Source of the DNA: Planctomycetaceae bacterium
GTDB taxonomy: Bacteria > Planctomycetota > Planctomycetia > Planctomycetales > Planctomycetaceae
DNA length: 64,000 bases
Reading direction: 5' to 3'
NCBI GenBank assembly: GCA_013813775.1
Contig: JACCRE010000240.1
Coordinates: forward strand, 62,001-126,000
In this document: positions 7,987 to 18,204 of the stretch, in pieces
Position numbering within the stretch: the first letter of the stretch is position 1
Layout: each line of letters starts with the position of its first letter
The notes under the pieces: generated by a model
What the model was told of the DNA's origin: nothing
Seen by the model: the letters and a program-made list of their open reading frames with translations, nothing else
Database searches by the model: none
Program-made: the position numbers and the translations under genes

Positions 7987-8368
7987 TGGCGGCACCTTGC
8001 CGGCGAGCCAATTCGAGGATCGACGAGGGCTTGGCAGTGCCCTTTGAGGTCTCACCCGGCGGCTGCGACGCGGCGGGATGCACTTCGGGCTTCGTCGCCG
8101 AGGTCACGGGCGGTTGGCCGGGAGGCGTCGGTGCCGCCTGTTCGAGGGCGGGGGGCGCTGCCACCGCCGTGAGGTCGCTCAGCGCGATGTCGTACCAGCC
8201 GATGTCGGCGGTGCCGTCGAACCGCACGAGCGCCCGGCCGTTCATGTTGACCGTCATCACGGTTCCAAGGTGTCCGCGGAACCGGCGGAGCGTGGGCGCA
8301 TCGCTGGAAACGGTCACGCGCTTGTCGGTCCAGTCCCATTTGAGGCGTTCGGCTTGGGCGGGGTCCAT
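7979..8368 (-). CDS. Small hypothetical protein
   Basis: Function unknown. I chose the ATG at 8368 (129 aa). Upstream in-frame sequence to 8614 reads like translated non-coding DNA. The N-terminal 65 residues are ordered and beta-rich (LKWDWTDKRVTVSSDAPTLRRFRGHLGTVM), consistent with a small beta-barrel. Residues about 68-115 are Pro/Ala/Thr-rich and probably disordered, and the tail has a short helix SSILELARRQ. No signal peptide is seen. It lies upstream of larC on the same strand and is divergent from the MoxR locus. Confidence 0.55.
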   Translation of the reverse strand: MDPAQAERLKWDWTDKRVTVSSDAPTLRRFRGHLGTVMTVNMNGRALVRFDGTADIGWYDIALSDLTAVAAPPALEQAAPTPPGQPPVTSATKPEVHPAASQPPGETSKGTAKPSSILELARRQGAAKS

Positions 8369-8695
8369 ACTTCCGTTTTCTGTGGCACTCTGGCAGGATG
8401 GAAGAATTCGATGGTAGCGACTGGGCTGACGGCGGTCACTCGGTGCCGCCCGATCGGACTTCGGGAATGCGAAATGCGTGAACGGCGAATTATCGGCCAA
8501 CCCGGGCAATTCCCTGGGCCTGAATGCCGGGGGGCCTAGAATTGCGACGCGATTGCAAGAAACTTCGGCAGTCGATTCCGTTCGACGTGACGTATGAGAC
8601 TGACACATACGCAATGCGTATGGAACTGACGGACCGGTGGCTCCCTCGAATCTGCGAAGAGCGCCCTAGCATCGAATCGACCGCGAGATCAACGG
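8369..8695. other. Divergent intergenic region upstream of the MoxR locus
   Basis: These 327 bases separate the minus-strand orphan from moxR and must hold promoters for both directions. I see no convincing gene. Short palindromes occur (CCCGGGCAATTCCCTGGG near 8510; ACACATACGCAATGCGTATG near 8604-8623, containing CATACGCAATGCGTATG), but I cannot assign an operator or a reliable -10/-35 pair. Confidence 0.35.
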
Positions 8696-9760
<1,065 letters not shown>

Positions 9761-10675
9761 GCGCTCGCTGCGGCCGGAGGAACTCGCCAGGATCTCCCGT
9801 CTCGAAGTTCGGGCTCGCGAGGTCGTCGAAGGTTTTCTCACGGGCATGCATCGCAGCCCGTATTTCGGCAATAGCATCGAATTCCTGCAGCACCGCGAAT
9901 ACGTCGCCGGTGACGAGACTCGACACATCGACTGGAAAGTCTGGTCGAAGACCGACAAGTACTACGTCAAGCTGTTCGAGGAGGAAACGAACCTGCGGAC
10001 GATTCTGCTGGTCGACGCCAGCGAATCGATGCGGTTCGGATCGGGATCGAGCAGCAAGTTCGACTACGCGTGTTCGATCGCCGCGGCGCTCGCCTATCTG
10101 CTGCTTCGTCAGCAGGATTCCGTCGGCGTCGTCACGTTCGATTCGGCGATCCGCAACGTCGTGCCTCCTCGCAGCAAGCAGACGCACTTCGGTACGGTGC
10201 TCGCGACGCTCACGGCTGACGAGCCGAAGCGGAAGACCGATATCTTCCAGATCCTGCGGCGCATCGCCGAAGACAATTCGCGCCGCGGCATGATCGTGCT
10301 GATTTCCGATCTCCTGACCGACCGCGACGGCCTGTTTCGCGGGTTGAAACTGCTGCGGCATCGCGGCCACGACCTGCTCGTGTTCCATGTACTCGACGAT
10401 CAGGAACTCGACTTCGAGTATTCCGGCACGACCCGCTTCGAAGGGCTGGAGGAGACGGGCGACCTGACCTGCGACCCAAGGGCGTTGCGCGACGGTTATC
10501 TCAAGGCGATGCAGACATATCTCGACGAGGTTCGCAGGGAATGCGCCCGTAACAAAGTCGACTATCAGGTAATTCGCACGAGCGAACACATCGACGCGGC
10601 TCTGGCGAGCTTTTTGAGCAAACGGCTCGGCATGCGACAAGCGCTACGGTCATGACAACACAGGGTGGCTGAGAC

Positions 10676-13024
10676 ATGGGTTGGCTGACAAGCCTCTTCT
10701 CTCCATTCGTATTGAACCCCGCGGTCGCCGCCGCCGGGGCAGGCTTGATCGCCGCGCCGATCCTGATTCATCTCATCAATCGCATGCGGTACCGCAAGGT
10801 TCGCTTCGCGGCGATGGAGTTCCTGCTCGCCAGCCAGCAGAAAAACCGCCGGCGCGTGCTGATCGAGCAACTGATCCTTCTGCTGCTGCGCGTGCTGATC
10901 GTGATCGGCCTGATCCTGCTGATCGCGCGCCTGGTACTCGATCCGTCGGCGCTCGCCCTGCTGAGAGCGGGCGCGAAAACGCATCACGTCGTGCTCCTCG
11001 ACGACAGCGGTTCGATGCGGAACCGCGTCGTCGGCTCGACGGCGTTCGAAGAAGCCAAAGACATCGTCAGAAAACTCATTTCGGAAGCCGCACGCGAATC
11101 AGGATCGCAGCAACTCACGCTGATCTTGCTCTCTCAGGCGAAGCAGAACGCGGCCCTCGTCACGGAAGCCGACATCGATGACGAACTGCTGAACCGGCTC
11201 GACACGACGCTCGGAAACCTGGCTTGCACCCATCAGGCGTTCGATCTGAGCGACGGGCTCGACGCCGCTCGGCAACGCCTGCTTCCGGAACGGTCGGGAG
11301 CGAGGCTGCTGCACGTTCTTTCCGACTTTCGCCAGACCGACTGGCTGGATCAGCCGAAATTGCTGAACGACATCGGCGACCTCGGCAAATCCGACGTCGC
11401 CGTCAATCTCGTGCGTGTCGCCGGAACAGACTCCGCGAATCTCGCCGTGACCACCGTCGCCGGCGATCTGGGTGTGGCCTCCGCCGGGATTCCTGTGCGC
11501 GTGAGCGTCGGCATCACGAACTTCGGCGCTTCCCCCGCTGAGAACGTGGCCGTTGGCGTCACTCAGGATCGACAGACGCTGCCGGTCGCCGAGCGTGTCC
11601 CGAAGATCGAACCTGGCGACGAGGTGTTCGCCGAGTTCGACATCGCCTTCCAGACTCCCGGACGACACGCGCTTCGCTTCGAGCTGAACGATGACGCATT
11701 GCCGGCTGACGACATGCGACATGCGGCGGTCGATGTCGCAGCCAGCCATCCGGTGCTGATCATCGACGGCACGGCAGGGCGAAGTGACGGACCGGGCTTA
11801 TTGGCCGATGCGCTGGCGCCAGTGCCGGGCCTTTCAGGTGTCAGCCCGCGCATCGCGCCGGTCGATTTCCTGCGGCGGAATCCGCTCAGCGAGTATCGCG
11901 CCATCTACATGGTGAACGTGCCGAGCCTGCCGCCTGACGCGGCGCGCCTGCTCGAAAACTACGTTGAGAGCGGCGGCGGTCTCGCGTGGTTTCTCGGCGA
12001 CGGCGTTCAGCCGGAGTTCTACAACGCCGAGTTGCTGACCCGTCGCGAGGGTGCCGGAGAAACTGGGCGTCGCCGACAGCGTGAGAATTCGCCTTCCCGC
12101 ACTGCCGAACAACCTTCGAACGTTGGTCTCTTCCCTGTTCCATTGGCAACAACGCGGCGCAGCCGCGAACTGAATCCGCTGAGTCAGGCGCTCGACATCT
12201 CTTTTCGCCCTGTGGGGCGGTTCAAGCCCTTTGCGGGAGAGCTCGGCAAGTACTGGCGCGGCACTCATGTCGCGACGTACCTCCCGGCTGCGGAAGCTTG
12301 GGATCGCGACGACGATCGTCGTGCCGACGGCGTCACGACAGTCGCCCGATTGCGAGGCGGTGAGCCGATCGCCTTGATGCATCGCTACGGCGAGGGACGC
12401 GTGCTGACCGTCCTGACATCGGCGGGACAGGACTGGACGAACTGGCCGCGCCAGTTCATTTACGTGCCCTTTGTGCTCGAGTCGTTCAAGGAACTTGCCT
12501 CGCGTGATTCGACGATACGATCGCGGGACGTCGGAACCCCGCTGGATGTTCGTCTGCCGGCTGCGGAGTTCGATCCTGAGGTCCGCATCGAACGCCCGGA
12601 TGGAACGGCCATCCCCATTCGTGCGACGCCGATTGCAACCTCGGCGTCCGCCAGCGACGCTCCTTTGCTGCTCGAAGCGACTTATCTCGAAACGGACGAG
12701 CCAGGCATCTACAAGGTGCTGACGGCTCCGGCGTCAGGCGGCGCGCTGCGTGAAGACTGGCACGCCCTCAACGCTCCGACGGCCGAAAGCCGGCTGCGAC
12801 TCGCCGATCCCCAGGTGATTCGTAAGCAACTCACCGGCGTGGCGAACGTGACGCTTCGCGATCCCGGCGACCTGAGTTGGTTGCAGGTCCGTGAGGCGGG
12901 ACGCGACGTCCGCCTCGTGCTTGTGGTGGTGCTGATCGCGCTGCTGGTCGGCGAGCAGGCCCTGGCCTACCGTATGAGTTATCACCCGCCCGCCCCCCTT
13001 CGGGCCCGCTTCCGCACGGCATGA
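10676..13024 (+). CDS. BatA/vWA membrane protein
   Basis: A 782-aa inner-membrane protein. The N-terminus carries the two-helix BatA-type domain (FSPFVLNPAVAAAGAGLIAAPILIHLINR, then LIEQLILLLLRVLIVIGLILLIARLVL), with the conserved RYRKVRFAAMEFL loop between the helices. A vWA domain follows with MIDAS DDSGSM (109-114). Residues about 240-340 look like an extracytoplasmic beta-domain. Residues about 350-580 resemble the glutamine-amidotransferase-like or large periplasmic portion seen in these proteins, with a short charged low-complexity insert near 455-475. A last TM (VRLVLVVVLIALLVGEQALAY) sits near 745-767. It starts 20 bases after the DUF58 gene and overlaps the next gene by four bases. 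Confidence 0.88.
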   Translation: MGWLTSLFSPFVLNPAVAAAGAGLIAAPILIHLINRMRYRKVRFAAMEFLLASQQKNRRRVLIEQLILLLLRVLIVIGLILLIARLVLDPSALALLRAGAKTHHVVLLDDSGSMRNRVVGSTAFEEAKDIVRKLISEAARESGSQQLTLILLSQAKQNAALVTEADIDDELLNRLDTTLGNLACTHQAFDLSDGLDAARQRLLPERSGARLLHVLSDFRQTDWLDQPKLLNDIGDLGKSDVAVNLVRVAGTDSANLAVTTVAGDLGVASAGIPVRVSVGITNFGASPAENVAVGVTQDRQTLPVAERVPKIEPGDEVFAEFDIAFQTPGRHALRFELNDDALPADDMRHAAVDVAASHPVLIIDGTAGRSDGPGLLADALAPVPGLSGVSPRIAPVDFLRRNPLSEYRAIYMVNVPSLPPDAARLLENYVESGGGLAWFLGDGVQPEFYNAELLTRREGAGETGRRRQRENSPSRTAEQPSNVGLFPVPLATTRRSRELNPLSQALDISFRPVGRFKPFAGELGKYWRGTHVATYLPAAEAWDRDDDRRADGVTTVARLRGGEPIALMHRYGEGRVLTVLTSAGQDWTNWPRQFIYVPFVLESFKELASRDSTIRSRDVGTPLDVRLPAAEFDPEVRIERPDGTAIPIRATPIATSASASDAPLLLEATYLETDEPGIYKVLTAPASGGALREDWHALNAPTAESRLRLADPQVIRKQLTGVANVTLRDPGDLSWLQVREAGRDVRLVLVVVLIALLVGEQALAYRMSYHPPAPLRARFRTA

Positions 13025-15534
13025 TCGCTGGTTTTCTATTACAGGGCGCGACAAACACTGCGCTCACCGTCACTGAATGGGATCTGCCTGAAACGGCGGC
13101 CGACTGGCTCGCGCTCTTTGCGGGCGGCATCGCGGTTGTTTCGTACGTCCTGTTTCTCGGGCGGCGCGACACGCGGTCGTTTCCGCTCTACATTACGACA
13201 TTCCTGGCGCTCCTGAGACTCGGCGTGATCGCGGCACTCGCCGTCATTCTGTTGAATCCGCAAGAGCGCACGCAGACGATCGTCAACCGACCGAGTCGCC
13301 TTGCCGTGCTCATCGACACCTCGCTTTCGATGCGCGACCCCGAGCATACGCCGACCTCGGAGTCGGGATCTCCGGAGACGCCGCGCTCACGAAGCGCAGC
13401 CGTCACCTCGCTGTTCGACGACACCCAGTTGATCGAACAGCTCTCCGCGATTCACGATGTGGACGTCTCGACGTTCGACTCGTCGTTGACGCCGCAGCGC
13501 GTCTTTCGCAACGGGAACGACAAACTATCGACGCCCACCGATGCGAATGCATCCGTGGGGCACGAGGAGACGCCCTTTGATTGGTTTCAAGCTCTCGAAC
13601 CCAAGGGTGCCGAAACCCGGCTGGGCGAGTCGCTCGCCGAAGCGATACGAACATTGCGGGGGCCGACTCTGGCCGGCATCGTCGTGGTGAGCGACGGCGG
13701 CCTGAACGCCGGCGCCGGTGAAGAGGCGGCGGTCGCTCTCGCTCGCGACGCACGGCAGTCGGTAAAGATCGCCACCGTCGGCGTCGGCGGTTTGGAGCGT
13801 CCCAGCAACCTCGTCGTCGCCGAGGTGCAGGTTCCGTCGGAAGTCCGCTACAACCGCGAACTCGCGAAACAAGACCCGTTCGAGGTCGTCGCGTTCATCC
13901 GCGGCGACGAACTGAGCGGACGAGTGGCGAACGTCGAACTCTTGCGGCATCGGGCCGACGCGAATCCTGACACGGCGACGGCACTCGGCTCGACACGCAT
14001 CACGCTTCCGGACGACGGGCGGCCCGTCGAAGTACGATTCCCGCAAGAACCCGATGCGGGCGGTGCCTTCCGTTACGTCGTCAGAGCCCGACCGGTCGAA
14101 CGCGTCGCCGAATACCGCACGGATGACAATGAGCGGGACGCGACCGTGACGTTCTCGGAACGGAACACGGCGGTGCTGATCGTCGCCGGCGGTCCGATGC
14201 GCGATTATCACTTCGTCCGCAATCTGCTCCATCGCTCGGCGACGGTGGACGTCGACGTCTGGCTGCAAACGGTGACCTCGCAGGATCTGCCGAGCGTCAG
14301 CCAGGAATCCGACGACCTGCTGGCCGCGTTTCCCCCCGCTTTCCCCGAGCGGCCGATCGTGGAAAGGCTTCCGCCGGGCGACCGCTCGCCGAGGACTTAC
14401 GATGTCGTGATCGCCTTCGACGCCGATTGGTCGGCGTTCACGAAGGAAGGTCGCGAAGCGTTAACGAAGTGGGTCGAACGGCAACGTGGCGGACTAGTTC
14501 TCGTCGCGGGCGACGTTTATACGCCGTTGCTCGCCGACGCTTCCGGCGATGTCGCCAAGATCCTGGATCTGTATCCGGTGGCGCTCTCGAACCGATTCCT
14601 GCTCGAAATGGCCGATGCCGAAGCGAATCGGCCGTGGCCGGTCGAGTTCACCGACAGCGGTCGGGCGGCGGGATTTCTGCAGCTTGCCGGCGATGCCGAT
14701 GCCGCCGCGAAGATCTGGAAGGCCTTTGAGGGTGTGTACCGTGCCTTCCCGACGAGAGGAACGAAAGATCTTGCGGACGTTTACGCGACGTTTACCGACC
14801 CGAAGGCCGCCGGCGAGGGTGCACCTGTTCTGCTCGCCTCGCAACAATTCGGTGGTGGCCGAGTGTTGTACGTCGGCAGCCCCGAAACATGGCGATTGCG
14901 GGCGTTGGGCGAGAACGCATTCAACTCCTTGTGGGTGAAATTGATTCGTGAGGTTGGGCAAGGCCGATTGCGGCAAGGCGATGGCCCCGGCGTCTTTCTG
15001 CTCGACCGCGAGTCGTATCTGCTGGGCGAGTCCATTCGCATTCGTGCCCAGCTCAACACGCCGCAGGGAGATCCGCTGGTCGCGAACGGTGTCACGCTCA
15101 ACGTGACCGATCCCGATGGGCGCGCCGTCTTTCCCGCCGGTCAAGAGCTGCAATCCGATTCCGCCCAGCCGGGTCAATACACGTCAAACTTCCGCGCCTC
15201 CTCGCCGGGTCGTTATCAGGTGCGGATTGCCGTTCCGAACGCTGAGCAACCGTTGACGACGACCGTGGAGGTCGCGCTGCCGCAACTTGAGCAATTGAAT
15301 CCTCAGCAGAATCGCGCGCTCTTAGTGAAGCTCGCCGACGAGACCGGAGGGCGCTACTTCACGCTCGGAGAGGCCGCCGCGGGTTTACCGGCGTTCTTCA
15401 ACACATCGGCGGCGCAGTCGGTTCCCGTCGACGAGCGCTTGCGCACGCTGTGGGACCGGACATGGCTGTTGTATCTCATGGTGGGACTGCTGAGCGTCGA
15501 ATGGTTGACGCGTAAGCTACTCAAACTGGCCTGA
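13021..15534 (+). CDS. Second membrane vWA-domain protein
   Basis: An 837-aa protein translated from an ATG overlapping the previous stop (ATGA). Two N-terminal TM segments lie near residues 29-47 and 57-79. A vWA MIDAS DTSLSM (99-104) and a vWA fold follow to about residue 260. Beyond that is a long extracytoplasmic region with a glutamine-amidotransferase-like segment (YDVVIAFDADWSAFTKEGREALTKWVERQRGGLVLVAGD) and beta-sandwich-like parts (ESIRIRAQLNTPQGDP). A C-terminal TM (WLLYLMVGLLSVEWL) is followed by a basic tail. It is likely a partner of the preceding BatA-like protein, and both are probably remodelled by the MoxR ATPase. Substrate unknown. Confidence 0.85.
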   Translation: MIAGFLLQGATNTALTVTEWDLPETAADWLALFAGGIAVVSYVLFLGRRDTRSFPLYITTFLALLRLGVIAALAVILLNPQERTQTIVNRPSRLAVLIDTSLSMRDPEHTPTSESGSPETPRSRSAAVTSLFDDTQLIEQLSAIHDVDVSTFDSSLTPQRVFRNGNDKLSTPTDANASVGHEETPFDWFQALEPKGAETRLGESLAEAIRTLRGPTLAGIVVVSDGGLNAGAGEEAAVALARDARQSVKIATVGVGGLERPSNLVVAEVQVPSEVRYNRELAKQDPFEVVAFIRGDELSGRVANVELLRHRADANPDTATALGSTRITLPDDGRPVEVRFPQEPDAGGAFRYVVRARPVERVAEYRTDDNERDATVTFSERNTAVLIVAGGPMRDYHFVRNLLHRSATVDVDVWLQTVTSQDLPSVSQESDDLLAAFPPAFPERPIVERLPPGDRSPRTYDVVIAFDADWSAFTKEGREALTKWVERQRGGLVLVAGDVYTPLLADASGDVAKILDLYPVALSNRFLLEMADAEANRPWPVEFTDSGRAAGFLQLAGDADAAAKIWKAFEGVYRAFPTRGTKDLADVYATFTDPKAAGEGAPVLLASQQFGGGRVLYVGSPETWRLRALGENAFNSLWVKLIREVGQGRLRQGDGPGVFLLDRESYLLGESIRIRAQLNTPQGDPLVANGVTLNVTDPDGRAVFPAGQELQSDSAQPGQYTSNFRASSPGRYQVRIAVPNAEQPLTTTVEVALPQLEQLNPQQNRALLVKLADETGGRYFTLGEAAAGLPAFFNTSAAQSVPVDERLRTLWDRTWLLYLMVGLLSVEWLTRKLLKLA

Positions 15535-15574
15535 GCACATCTGAGGACTGCCGCGCCACGCTGCGGCGAACTCT

Positions 15575-18064
15575 ATGGCGACCGCGACACGACACGAACC
15601 CGGCCTGCGACCGGAGCTTGATCGACTGCTCGACCGGCTGCGATCGCGCATCCGGTCGTACGTCGTCCTGGAAGGCATGGCGATCTTCATCGCATTGCTT
15701 GCCGGTCTGTTCTGGCTGACGTTTCTGCTCGATCTGGCGTACTTCCGTCTTACAAACCTGGAATTGCCGGTGGCCGTGCGGGCGACTGCCGTCACGCTCG
15801 CAGTCGCCGTCTCGGTGTTCGCCGGTCTGGCTTACATCGCCCTCCGGCTGATGCGGCGGTTGCGGGCGCGGGCGTTGGCGCTCGTGCTGGAGCGGCGATT
15901 CCCGGAGCTGAACGATCGGTTGATTCTCGCGGTTGAAAGAGCCGAACGCGCGGCGGGAGATCCAGCGGGACCTCTGGAAGAGGTCATGCTGTCGCGAACG
16001 ATCGATGATGTCGCCGCGGCCGCGGACCGGATCGATGTGGCCGATGTGTTCGACCGCAAACCGTTGCGACGGGCGACGTTGATCGCTGCCGCGCTTCTGG
16101 CGCCGATCCTGGTGCTCATCGTCGCCCAACCGCGGGCATTGGCGACTTGGTGGAACGCCTACGGCCGGCTCGAAGAATCCTATCACACGCGATTGACCTC
16201 GCTACACATGACGGTGCTGGCTCCGCCCGATGATCGGCCTCGATCGCTGGAACCGGGGCAAGTCTACAAGCACCCTCGCGGCGCCGACCTGACCGTTCTG
16301 CTCGATGTTCCCGAAGGCGAGCGGCCCGACGGAACGCCCTGGATCGTTCCCGAATCCGTTTACGCCCGTCGCCGCACTGATTCGGGAGCCCGCCAGACGT
16401 TGCCCGCGATCAAGGCCGGCGACAGGCGCTTCCGGTTGACGATCGAAGAAGTCCGCGAGGGGATGGATCTGTGGGTGACGGGCGGCGACAGCACTAACCG
16501 TTCCCCGTACCGCATCGAGGTCGTCGATCCCCCGCGCGTCGAACGGGTCGAGATCGACAACCTTTATCCTGCGTACACACGTCTCAACGAACGCGATCGC
16601 GACGGGAAAGCGATCCCCGACCGCGTCGTGCTGGCCGGTCCGATCGCGACCGTTCCAGCTGGGACGCTCGTCCAATTCCGCGCGACGTCGAACAAGCGGA
16701 TCCGGAACGCGAGAATTCGTCTCGGACAGCATGAATTGATGATCGGCGAGTTCGACGCCGAGGGTGGAATCGGCGACGTCCGAAAAGCCTCGCTCACGCT
16801 GAGAGGCGACAATGACGATGTTTCCGGCGAGCGCGTCGCCTTACCGGAGGCGTTCGCCGCGGCGTTGATCTCGACTGATCGACGAACCCTGACGGTGCCA
16901 CTGTTGCTTGGTGACGCGCCGGCCGAGTTCTTGACCGCCGGCCCCGCCGATCGTGCCGACTTGCCGAAGCGGCCGATGATCGCGGTGCCGCTGCAAACGC
17001 CGATTCGAGTGACCTTCGAAGATCGCGATTACGTGGCGAGCCTTGAGCCGTCGCGGTTCGATCTCCGGGGAACTGTGGATGAACCGCCGGAAATCAAGAC
17101 GGCGCTGCGCGGCGTTTCCGACATGATCACCCGCACCGCAGTCGTGCCCATTAAAGGCGGCATTGAAGATGATCACGGAATCGCCAGCGTGAACTTCGAG
17201 TACAAGCTCGACGACGCCGAGGAGTGGCAATCGCGTCCGCTGTCGAACGCGCCGACGGGCTTGCCGAAGATCTTCGCCTTGCAGCGAGACCCCGAGACCG
17301 CCGTCGAGTGGCTCGATACGGCGACGCTCGGCCTGAAACTTGGGCAGACGTTGACCGTCGCGATCGCAGCCGCCGACGCCGACAACCTGACGGGTCCGCA
17401 CGTCGCTCAAAGCGACAAGTACGTCTTCAGGATCGTCACCTCTGAGGAACTTCTGACGGCGCTGTACAATCAGGAGATCAATCTCCGCAAGCAGTTCGAG
17501 CAGTTTCTCGGCGAGATGCGCGAAGTGCGGCGAGACCTCGTCGATCATTCGGCTCGGGCGGCTTCCGGCGGCGACGGCGCCGCCGGGGAACGAGAGTGGA
17601 ACGCCGTTCGCAGTTCGGCCGACCGTGCCTTCGCCGAAACGCGGCAGAACGCGAGCGAAGTTCGCTCGGTCGAGAGCGCTTTTGGCGGAATCCTGGAACA
17701 GCTTGTCAACAATCGCGTCCATACCGAGAAGCAACTCGACCGCATTCGCGTGGGCATTCTCGACCCGCTCCACCGCCTGAGCGATGAGCGTTTTCCGAAA
17801 CTCGATCGCGCGATCGGAGAGTTGAGCCTGCAGATCGCCGATCGTCGCGACCCTGCTCGCGGTTTTACGACGAGCGTCGCCGCGGCCGATGAACTCATTG
17901 CCGAGATGGAAGCGGCTCTCAAAGAGATGCAGGATCTCGCGGAGTTTCACGAGGCGATCCAGGAGCTCAGCCAGATCCTTGAAGACGAGACGAACTTGCT
18001 CGACAAGACGAAAGAGGAACAGAAACGCTCGGTAATCGATTCGTTGGGCGACCTGCTGGAGTAA
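15575..18064 (+). CDS. Large three-TM envelope protein (resembles DUF4175-type proteins)
   Basis: An 829-aa protein. TM segments lie near residues 32-53, 68-90 and 167-187. Between the second and third is the motif LALVLERRFPELNDRLILAVERAE. Residues about 200-640 look extracytoplasmic and beta-rich. Residues about 650-829 are helical and charged, with coiled-coil character (LYNQEINLRKQFEQFLGEMREVRRDL). The architecture recalls the large DUF4175-type proteins encoded beside MoxR/vWA genes in other phyla. That is a resemblance, not a proven assignment. A gene with the same TM layout and motif starts at 62834. It follows the vWA gene by 40 bases and is presumably co-transcribed. Confidence 0.75.
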   Translation: MATATRHEPGLRPELDRLLDRLRSRIRSYVVLEGMAIFIALLAGLFWLTFLLDLAYFRLTNLELPVAVRATAVTLAVAVSVFAGLAYIALRLMRRLRARALALVLERRFPELNDRLILAVERAERAAGDPAGPLEEVMLSRTIDDVAAAADRIDVADVFDRKPLRRATLIAAALLAPILVLIVAQPRALATWWNAYGRLEESYHTRLTSLHMTVLAPPDDRPRSLEPGQVYKHPRGADLTVLLDVPEGERPDGTPWIVPESVYARRRTDSGARQTLPAIKAGDRRFRLTIEEVREGMDLWVTGGDSTNRSPYRIEVVDPPRVERVEIDNLYPAYTRLNERDRDGKAIPDRVVLAGPIATVPAGTLVQFRATSNKRIRNARIRLGQHELMIGEFDAEGGIGDVRKASLTLRGDNDDVSGERVALPEAFAAALISTDRRTLTVPLLLGDAPAEFLTAGPADRADLPKRPMIAVPLQTPIRVTFEDRDYVASLEPSRFDLRGTVDEPPEIKTALRGVSDMITRTAVVPIKGGIEDDHGIASVNFEYKLDDAEEWQSRPLSNAPTGLPKIFALQRDPETAVEWLDTATLGLKLGQTLTVAIAAADADNLTGPHVAQSDKYVFRIVTSEELLTALYNQEINLRKQFEQFLGEMREVRRDLVDHSARAASGGDGAAGEREWNAVRSSADRAFAETRQNASEVRSVESAFGGILEQLVNNRVHTEKQLDRIRVGILDPLHRLSDERFPKLDRAIGELSLQIADRRDPARGFTTSVAAADELIAEMEAALKEMQDLAEFHEAIQELSQILEDETNLLDKTKEEQKRSVIDSLGDLLE

Positions 18065-18080
18065 AAATTCCTGAGACTGG

Positions 18081-18115
18081 AAGAACGGAGAATCGAGGAG
18101 TGAGAAGAGGAAGCT
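18081..18115. repeat. Dispersed purine-rich repeat, copy 1
   Basis: AATCGAGGAGTGAGAAG at 18091-18107 recurs exactly at 48735-48751, in another gene gap. Both copies are preceded by a related AGAACGG/AGAATGAAG sequence. Here the element lies inside the MoxR run, between the 829-aa and 604-aa protein genes, and could mark a processing or attenuation point. Confidence 0.5.
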
Positions 18116-18204
18116 CTGGGTCACGACTCCGAACAGGCCTCTCGCCGATCGGGCGGACGGAGTAGAATGACCGAGGCCTCGCTTATCGATTGTGGAGTCG
18201 CGAC

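Noticed and set aside
6579-8417. 612-aa plus-strand frame
   Set aside because: Antisense to larC and its neighbour; composition is that of a reverse-complement frame and no motif is visible.
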